A stretch of DNA of 7,399 bases from DASWUD01 sp036401755 (GTDB lineage: Bacteria; Pseudomonadota; Gammaproteobacteria; Thiohalomonadales; Thiohalomonadaceae). The stretch spans positions 1 through 7,399 of the forward strand of contig DASWUD010000211.1 in NCBI GenBank assembly GCA_036401755.1, in the 5' to 3' direction. A model generated the notes under the pieces. The model did no database searches, was not told the origin of the DNA, and saw only the letters and a list, made by a program, of their open reading frames with translations. The position numbers were made by a program, and so were the translations under genes. Below are positions 1 to 4,901 of this stretch, piece by piece; position 1 is the stretch's first letter; each line of letters begins with the position of its first letter.

Positions 1-1278
1 CATGCCGGAATCAACAGTGGCACGCGCGGGCAGGGCTACAACGACACCACTACCAAGCTCGCCTACTATGTGGGTGAGCCCGCCTACGAGGTTCAGAACT
101 GGCGCCATTTCGAACAGCTAAAATGGCGCCATATCGCCAGCTCAGACCATGAACTGCAGCTGCAGTTCTATCACGATTACACCGATACCCAGGCCTCTTT
201 CCAGACGCTCTCGCCGTTACCTATCCTGAAGGTCGATAATGATGTCCTGTCAGAACGTTATGCCCTGGAGTTGGAGCAGCGCTTTCGCCTGAGCGAATCC
301 ATCCGCATGGTGTGGGGGGGCGAGGCGCGCCACGACCAGGTGACTGCCCCGGGCTTTCTCAATAGCGAAGAGCCGCGGCACAACCACATGTATCGCGCCT
401 TTGCCCACACCGAGTGGGAGGTGGTCGATGATTACCTGGTCAATCTGGGGGCGATGCTGGAGCATAACGACATCGCGGGCAGCCACCTCTCCCCGCGCCT
501 CGCCATCAATCATCGCTTTGATAACAATCACGCGATGCGGGTCAGCGCCACCCGTGCCTATCGAACCCCGGCGCTGTTCGAGGAGTATATCGACTACTCG
601 GCAAAACTGGTCGCGGATGAAAGCCAGTACTATCAGTTGTGGAAGAGCCAGGGCAACCTGCGGTCAGAGAAGATCACCGCCTATGAAATCGGCTGGATGG
701 GCAATCTCGGCGGCTTACGCAACCAGTACGATGTAAAGCTGTTCAAGGAGCAGATCCGCGACATCATCAGCAATCCACTCTGGTTGAACTATCCATCATC
801 CATCGGTCCTTCCACCACGGTCTATTTTATGAATCGAGACTGGGCCGATCTGCAAGGTCTCGAAGGGCAGCTCAAGATGTATGCGGAAGATGATACGATG
901 CTCTCCTTCGGATACTCCTATGTCCAGGCGCACGGCCCCCAGACCGAACGGCTGGATGCGAGTGGCAATGTCATGGAGAATAAAGTCATCTCCGTTGGCG
1001 ACAACGTACCGACGCACACCTTCTCCTGGCTGGCTGAGCATCGCTTCGACAACAGTTGGCGCGGCTCACTGGCCTTTTATCATGTGGATCACATCGCTTT
1101 CTGGTACGAAACCTCACTGACCACCGCCGATCTACGCCTGGCGCGGGGCTTTGGGAGTGGTGAGAGTGAGGGCGAGGTGTCGATCGTGGCGCGCGATATC
1201 ACCGGCGCCTATTTCGACTACCAGGATGAGCGGGTGATCAACCCGCGCCTCTATCTTTCGCTGGCTTATCGCTTTTGA
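1..1278 (+). CDS. TonB-dependent outer-membrane receptor, C-terminal part (TBDR-A), 5'-truncated by window
   Basis: The frame is open from base 1 to a TGA at 1276-1278, giving 425 residues with no start in the window. The ATG at 70 is internal, because the upstream codons are also open and protein-like. It is the beta-barrel part of a TonB-dependent receptor, which imports a ligand across the outer membrane using TonB/ExbBD energy. Evidence is alternating amphipathic strands, the barrel motif RAYRTPALFEEY (about residues 184-195 of the fragment), the later motif YEIGWMG, and a final SLAYRF ending in Phe, the usual outer-membrane assembly signal. It aligns along most of its length with the receptor at 1817-3913 (YHDYTDTQ/YHEYTDLQ, SPRLAINH/SPRLAVNY, YDVKLFKEQI/YDLKLFREKM). 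By that alignment roughly 260 N-terminal residues (signal peptide, TonB box, plug) lie outside the window. It lacks the cysteine pair found in a C-terminal loop of the paralogue. Ligand unknown. Confidence 0.93.
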   Translation, partial: HAGINSGTRGQGYNDTTTKLAYYVGEPAYEVQNWRHFEQLKWRHIASSDHELQLQFYHDYTDTQASFQTLSPLPILKVDNDVLSERYALELEQRFRLSESIRMVWGGEARHDQVTAPGFLNSEEPRHNHMYRAFAHTEWEVVDDYLVNLGAMLEHNDIAGSHLSPRLAINHRFDNNHAMRVSATRAYRTPALFEEYIDYSAKLVADESQYYQLWKSQGNLRSEKITAYEIGWMGNLGGLRNQYDVKLFKEQIRDIISNPLWLNYPSSIGPSTTVYFMNRDWADLQGLEGQLKMYAEDDTMLSFGYSYVQAHGPQTERLDASGNVMENKVISVGDNVPTHTFSWLAEHRFDNSWRGSLAFYHVDHIAFWYETSLTTADLRLARGFGSGESEGEVSIVARDITGAYFDYQDERVINPRLYLSLAYRF

Positions 1279-1288
1279 TGGGCCGGGC

Positions 1289-1687
1289 TCACTCGAAGCG
1301 TTTGTCCCACTTCTTGAAGCGTTTGCGGCAATAGGCGTCGAGAGTTTCGTAGTCGGGGAAATATTTCTTGAAGCTCTCCTCGGCCGGGGCGTCGAATTCA
1401 CAGTAGTCGTTGGAGTGGACGCGGCAGACGTTGGGGCGGCTGTCGTAGATGCCACAGCCACCGCCGGGCAGCAGGTGGCGGCAGGGATTGTCGATGAGCA
1501 GAAACCAACCCTCGTCATCCTGATAGAGACTCACGTTACGGTGGGAAAGCTGCCAGAGCAGGTGGTCGAAGTCGTGCATCGCGCGCGGTGCGTCGATCTG
1601 CTGGGTGATGTAGGTGCAACACTTGGAGTTTTTGCAGAAGCTGCACTTCGTTTGGGGGTCGATAATGGTTGCCGGTTTTGTGCTCAT
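1289..1687 (-). CDS. YkgJ-family cysteine-cluster protein (CxxCxxCC-type, putative metal-binding)
   Basis: A 132-residue soluble protein with no signal peptide or membrane segment. It matches the YkgJ/UPF0153 (CxxCxxCC) family: an N-terminal cluster C15-x2-C18-x4-C23-C24, then NPC69, GGGC78GIYDSRPNVC88R and C96. This order of eight cysteines is characteristic of the family, which is thought to bind zinc or an iron-sulfur centre; its biochemical role is not established. A C-terminal C120 is additional. The frame stays open far upstream (to 2119), but ATG 1685-1687 is chosen because the family homology begins just after it, a purine-rich AAGGGA lies 10 bases upstream (plus-strand 1698-1703), and the upstream extension would read antisense through the neighbouring receptor and looks non-coding. 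The gene converges on TBDR-A with a 10-base gap and diverges from TBDR-B. Whether it is functionally linked to the receptors or is a bystander is not clear. Confidence 0.9.
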   Translation of the reverse strand: MSTKPATIIDPQTKCSFCKNSKCCTYITQQIDAPRAMHDFDHLLWQLSHRNVSLYQDDEGWFLLIDNPCRHLLPGGGCGIYDSRPNVCRVHSNDYCEFDAPAEESFKKYFPDYETLDAYCRKRFKKWDKRFE

Positions 1688-1730
1688 CAGCAGGGTGTCC
1701 CTTGCAGGGAAGGAGTGTAATGGTGTAACT

Positions 1731-1758
1731 ATTGTAAGCGGTGGCCAAAGAATATAAA
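1731..1758 (-). promoter_or_regulatory. Candidate sigma70 promoter for the cysteine-cluster gene
   Basis: Read on the minus strand, TTTATA (plus 1753-1758, 4 of 6 matches to TTGACA) is followed after 16 bases by TACAAT (plus 1731-1736, 5 of 6 matches to TATAAT). Transcription would begin near 1724 and leave a leader of about 37 bases before the ATG at 1687. The position is right for the only upstream gap of this gene, but the -35 is weak and no experimental support exists. Confidence 0.4.
1732..1758 (+). promoter_or_regulatory. Possible plus-strand promoter for the TBDR-B operon, overlapping the divergent promoter
   Basis: TTGTAA (1732-1737, 4 of 6 to TTGACA) and TATAAA (1753-1758, 5 of 6 to TATAAT) are separated by 15 bases, shorter than the 17-base optimum. 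It would give a leader of about 50 bases before ATG 1817. The same AT-rich patch serves the minus-strand candidate, so the two could be mutually exclusive. The 8-base palindrome TTCCGGAA at 1767-1774 lies just downstream and could be part of an operator, but it is short enough to occur by chance. No recognisable Fur box was seen in 1688-1816. Confidence 0.25.
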
Positions 1759-1803
1759 ACGGTAACTTCCGGAAACAGGGATAGCAGGTAGTTTGGTGAG
1801 CCC

Positions 1804-1808
1804 AGGGA
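1804..1808 (+). promoter_or_regulatory. Shine-Dalgarno that decides the TBDR-B start
   Basis: AGGGA lies 8 bases before ATG 1817. The upstream in-frame TTG 1793 and GTG 1796 have only a weak AGG at 1786-1788. This favours ATG 1817, which also puts a compact signal peptide directly at the N-terminus. Confidence 0.55.
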
Positions 1809-1816
1809 TATACAGG

Positions 1817-3913
1817 ATGTGCGCAAGGGAACGCCGCCTTCATGCCGGCCCAATCCTTCTGCTGGCGGTGGTTGCCAACTGGCCATATTGCGCCGTGGCG
1901 GCAACTCCCGGCGAAGAGGCGTACTTTAACGACCTGCCCTCGATTGTCACGGTCACCCGGCTCGAACAGAGCCCCCTGGAGATCCCCGCCGCGGTCACCA
2001 TCATCGATCGGCCCATGATCGAGGCCAGCGGCGCGGTGGCGATCCCCGATCTTCTGCGCCTTGCCGCCGGCTTTCAGGTCGGCCACCCCTATGGAACGAG
2101 GTCCACTGTCACCTATCATGGCATGACCAACGAATACTCCCAGCGCATGCAGGTACTGGTGGATGGGCGTTCGGTCTACAGCCCGGTTTTCGGTGGGGTG
2201 GAGTGGCCTCTGCTGCCGCTGGCGCTAGAGGATATTGAACGCATCGAGGTCACGCGCGGTCCCAACGCCGTTACCTACGGCGCCAACTCTTACCTCGGGG
2301 TCATCAACATCATTACCACCCATCCTGCCGCGAATACGGAGCACGCCTACACAAAGGTGATCGGTGAAACCGGTGGCGACTTTCAGAAGGCATTGATGCG
2401 CCAGGGGGGGAGCAGCGGTGACCTGGACTACTACCTGACACTGGAACACCGCTGGGATGCGGGGCTCGACGACAGTGAACCCAATGGTACGAGGCAGGAG
2501 TTTGATGAATCGCGCATAAATCAGTTGCGCTTCCGCAGTGAGTATCGCGCCGACATCAATGACTATCTTGATATCCAGTTGGGTGTCAATGATGCCCAAC
2601 TAGGGCAGGGGAAATTCAACGATCCTGTGAGCCAGGTCAGAATGACGGACAACCTTGCCCATTTTCAACAGATCAGCTGGCGGCACGAGGAAGACACGCA
2701 ACAACAAACACAGCTGCTCTTTTATCACGAATACACGGATCTGCAGAATGAGTTGGAGACTGCGCCTCTGTCAGCCATTTTCAACGTTTCCCCTCAGCTG
2801 GTGGAGACAATACTGGGTGTACCCGATCAGCCCGTGGCAGGCAACATCGGCCACACCAGCGAACGTTACAACCTGGAGCTGCAGCACCGTTACCGCGTCA
2901 CTCCCACGCTACGCGCGGTGAGCGGTGCCGAAGCGCGGCTGGATCGGGTCAGGGCGCCGGGATTATTGGATATCAAAGAGTGGAACAACGCCTATCTCTA
3001 CCGACTTTTCTCCAACGGCGAGTGGCGCACCACCCCTCAGTGGCTCGTCAATGGCGGCGCCATGGTCGAATACAGTGAAGCGGTTGGTTCTCTGATCTCC
3101 CCGCGGTTGGCAGTGAACTATCTGCTGAATCAGGAACAGGCCATCAGGGCAAGCTATACGCGCGCCTACCGGACCCCCTCGATTATCGAGCAGCATGCCT
3201 ATCTCGTTTCCACCTTGGCATACGATGGTGGTGTCATCGATGAGCTCCTGAAAAGTCGGGGCGGTCTGGAGCCGGAGAGGATGGATGCCTGGGAGCTCGG
3301 ATTGGCGGGGGATCATAACGGCCGGGGCAGTTACGACCTCAAACTGTTTCGCGAGAAGATGAGCGGACTGATCACGGTGGCGAGCGAACTCAATCCGTCC
3401 GACCCCTACTGCGCCATTGCCGAGACGGTGCACTACCCCGATTTCTGCCGGGTCGACGCCTACAGCAACTCTGGAGAGATCGTAACTACCGGTGCCGAAT
3501 TACAGCTGGGGTATCGACCCAGTAGTGCACGGATGGCTTCCTTCGCTTGGTCACACTTCTTCCAGCGCGAAGGTGAGATACTGTTCTCCAGGAACAGTTC
3601 GGGCGACAACTACGTCGGCCTGGACGCGTGGGTGCCAGAAGATACGCTCACCCTGTTGGCACAACAGGGCCTCGGCAGTGACACAGCATTGAGCGTCATG
3701 GTTCATCACGTGGATAGCTGGCTATCGGCGGGCAAAATCAACGATGTGCGCTTCACCACGGCCAACGCTCGGCTCAGCAAGCGCTTCAAGGTGGCGGGGG
3801 ATGAGGGCACCATCGCGTTCTGGGTTAACGACCTGCTGGGTAGCTACTATGACTTCTTCTATTTTTCGCCAACCACGCCAAGAACCTACCTGAGCGTGGA
3901 GCTGGCATTTTGA
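1817..3913 (+). CDS. TonB-dependent outer-membrane receptor, full length (TBDR-B)
   Basis: A 698-residue outer-membrane importer of unknown ligand. Numbered from ATG 1817: a signal peptide with basic start (R4, R6, R7) and hydrophobic core, likely cut after AVA (about 28); a TonB-box-like SIVTVTR near 42-48; a plug domain about 50-170 with VLVDGRSVY and the diagnostic IERIEVTRGPNAVTYGANS (about 140-158) then VINIIT; a beta-barrel from about 185 to the end, with RAYRTPS (449-455) and a terminal Phe in YLSVELAF. Length is normal to short for the family. C532 and C544 sit in a probable extracellular loop and may form a disulfide. TTG 1793 and GTG 1796 are alternative in-frame starts with poorer ribosome sites. 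The receptor is a diverged paralogue of TBDR-A and heads an apparent operon with the binding protein and kinase downstream. A catecholate, haem, vitamin or carbohydrate ligand cannot be distinguished from sequence. Confidence 0.95.
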   Translation: MCARERRLHAGPILLLAVVANWPYCAVAATPGEEAYFNDLPSIVTVTRLEQSPLEIPAAVTIIDRPMIEASGAVAIPDLLRLAAGFQVGHPYGTRSTVTYHGMTNEYSQRMQVLVDGRSVYSPVFGGVEWPLLPLALEDIERIEVTRGPNAVTYGANSYLGVINIITTHPAANTEHAYTKVIGETGGDFQKALMRQGGSSGDLDYYLTLEHRWDAGLDDSEPNGTRQEFDESRINQLRFRSEYRADINDYLDIQLGVNDAQLGQGKFNDPVSQVRMTDNLAHFQQISWRHEEDTQQQTQLLFYHEYTDLQNELETAPLSAIFNVSPQLVETILGVPDQPVAGNIGHTSERYNLELQHRYRVTPTLRAVSGAEARLDRVRAPGLLDIKEWNNAYLYRLFSNGEWRTTPQWLVNGGAMVEYSEAVGSLISPRLAVNYLLNQEQAIRASYTRAYRTPSIIEQHAYLVSTLAYDGGVIDELLKSRGGLEPERMDAWELGLAGDHNGRGSYDLKLFREKMSGLITVASELNPSDPYCAIAETVHYPDFCRVDAYSNSGEIVTTGAELQLGYRPSSARMASFAWSHFFQREGEILFSRNSSGDNYVGLDAWVPEDTLTLLAQQGLGSDTALSVMVHHVDSWLSAGKINDVRFTTANARLSKRFKVAGDEGTIAFWVNDLLGSYYDFFYFSPTTPRTYLSVELAF

Positions 3914-3957
3914 TGCGTGGGGTTGCGCGGATGGTCAGGAGGCAAGTCCACCTGTGA
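3913..3957 (+). other. Possible 14-codon coupling mini-ORF between TBDR-B and binding protein
   Basis: ATG 3913-3915 overlaps the TBDR-B stop (TGATG), and the frame runs MRGVARMVRRQVHL to TGA 3955-3957, whose last base is the A of the binding-protein ATG (again TGATG). It spans the whole 43-base gap, so ribosomes could in principle terminate and reinitiate through it. The mini-ORF has no Shine-Dalgarno of its own apart from what the receptor's 3' end offers, and the peptide looks like nothing known. It may be chance. Confidence 0.2.
3937..3942 (+). promoter_or_regulatory. Strong Shine-Dalgarno for the binding-protein gene
   Basis: A perfect AGGAGG is 11 bases before GTG 3954 and 14 bases before ATG 3957. 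The spacing is longer than usual for either, so the site does not settle the start; it is slightly better placed for GTG, while ATG is the stronger codon and gives the TGATG overlap. Confidence 0.5.
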
Positions 3958-4901
3958 TGCGGAAACTCCAGACAACGGGGCGGCTGCTCACGGCATTGTT
4001 GAGCCTGTTGTTGCTCAATACCACACCTGCCTGGGGGAGTGATGATCAGGTGGCGGTGATTGGCGACACAGCGCGTCCATACGTCAATGGGTTTATTCGA
4101 GCACTCAAGGAGACACTGGCTAAATCGTCCCTTTCGGTGGTAACGCTCGATATTGGACAGGAGAGGGCTTTGTTCCCTCCATTGACCGATTATCGCTGTG
4201 TGGTGACAGTGGGCAACGAAGCCGCACGGCTGACTGCTCGCCAGTCGATCACTGTACCGGTACTTCATGCACTGGTAACCGAATCACTTGCCCGGGAACT
4301 TTATGGCGGGCTTCCACCCAAGCAGGCTCGCTCGTTTCTGCTGGTGGAGCAGCCAGTATCGCGCCTGCTGCTGCTGGCCAACCGCGCGATGCCGCAGCGC
4401 AAGAAGGTGGGCATCATCTATGGCCCGGTTTCTGAGCAGGAGCAAAGCGAGGTGCAGCGCGCAGCGAGCAGTATTGGCGCAGTGCTTGTTGAGCGCGAGG
4501 TGCGCGATGAACTGCAACTCAGCAAAGCGCTAGAATTTTTCGATGAAAACGCCGATCTGTTGATCACCCTCCCCGACCCGGTGATCGTTAACGAAGGCTC
4601 GATCAAGACCCTGATGCTGGGTGCCTATCACGGGAATCTTCCCCTGTTGGGTTATTCACAGGCGATGGTGAAGGCCGGTGCGCTGATGGCGGTACATACC
4701 ACGCCCGAACAGTTTGGTCGTCATAGCGGCGAGTTGATCGCTGAAGGCTTCTGGAATGATCCGCGGCAGAGCCGGGCAGTGCTCTCTCCCCGCTACTTTG
4801 AGGTGTCCGTGAATTATCAGGTGGCACGCGCCTTGGCCATTGATCTGCCTGATGAGGGTGAATTGGAGGCGCGTATCAGGGACGCGGAGCAGGAGCGATG
4901 A
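3957..4901 (+). CDS. Periplasmic ABC-type substrate-binding protein (ABC_sub_bind / TrpX-like), no transporter partner
   Basis: A 314-residue exported protein. The N-terminus (MRKLQTTGR, then a Leu-rich core) is a Sec signal peptide, probably cut near AWG|SDD (about residue 27); there is no lipobox cysteine. The mature part has the two-lobe periplasmic-binding fold of the ABC_sub_bind (PF04392, TrpX-like) family: VVTVGNEAARL in lobe 1 (about 83-93), KKVGIIYGPVSEQE (about 150-163) at the crossover to lobe 2, ADLLITLPDP, then LPLLGYSQAMVKAGALMAV, PEQFGRHSGELIAEGF and the family-like C-terminus with VNYQVARALAIDLPDEGEL. The domain binds a small ligand. No permease or ATPase is adjacent; instead its stop overlaps the kinase start by ATGA, so it is likelier a sensory partner of that kinase than a transport component. 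GTG 3954 is an alternative start one codon upstream. Confidence 0.88.
   Translation: MRKLQTTGRLLTALLSLLLLNTTPAWGSDDQVAVIGDTARPYVNGFIRALKETLAKSSLSVVTLDIGQERALFPPLTDYRCVVTVGNEAARLTARQSITVPVLHALVTESLARELYGGLPPKQARSFLLVEQPVSRLLLLANRAMPQRKKVGIIYGPVSEQEQSEVQRAASSIGAVLVEREVRDELQLSKALEFFDENADLLITLPDPVIVNEGSIKTLMLGAYHGNLPLLGYSQAMVKAGALMAVHTTPEQFGRHSGELIAEGFWNDPRQSRAVLSPRYFEVSVNYQVARALAIDLPDEGELEARIRDAEQER

Noticed and set aside
1132..1518. Minus-strand open frame of 128 residues over the end of TBDR-A and the cysteine-cluster gene
   Set aside because: Ser/Thr/Ala/Pro-rich composition typical of a shadow frame, overlapping two well-supported genes.
1767..1774. TTCCGGAA palindrome as a regulator operator
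   Set aside because: Only eight bases and not clearly extended by flanking symmetry; kept only as a remark in the promoter entry.
1688..2119. N-terminal extension of the minus-strand cysteine-cluster frame up to 276 residues
   Set aside because: The extra 144 residues lie antisense to the start of TBDR-B, show no family similarity and bypass a well-placed ATG with a ribosome site at 1687.
2963..3433. Minus-strand open frame of 156 residues within TBDR-B
   Set aside because: Entirely antisense to conserved barrel sequence, with no recognisable domain.
3825..4268. Minus-strand open frame of 147 residues over the TBDR-B/binding-protein junction
   Set aside because: Antisense to a signal peptide and a receptor C-terminus that are both well supported; no protein-like features.
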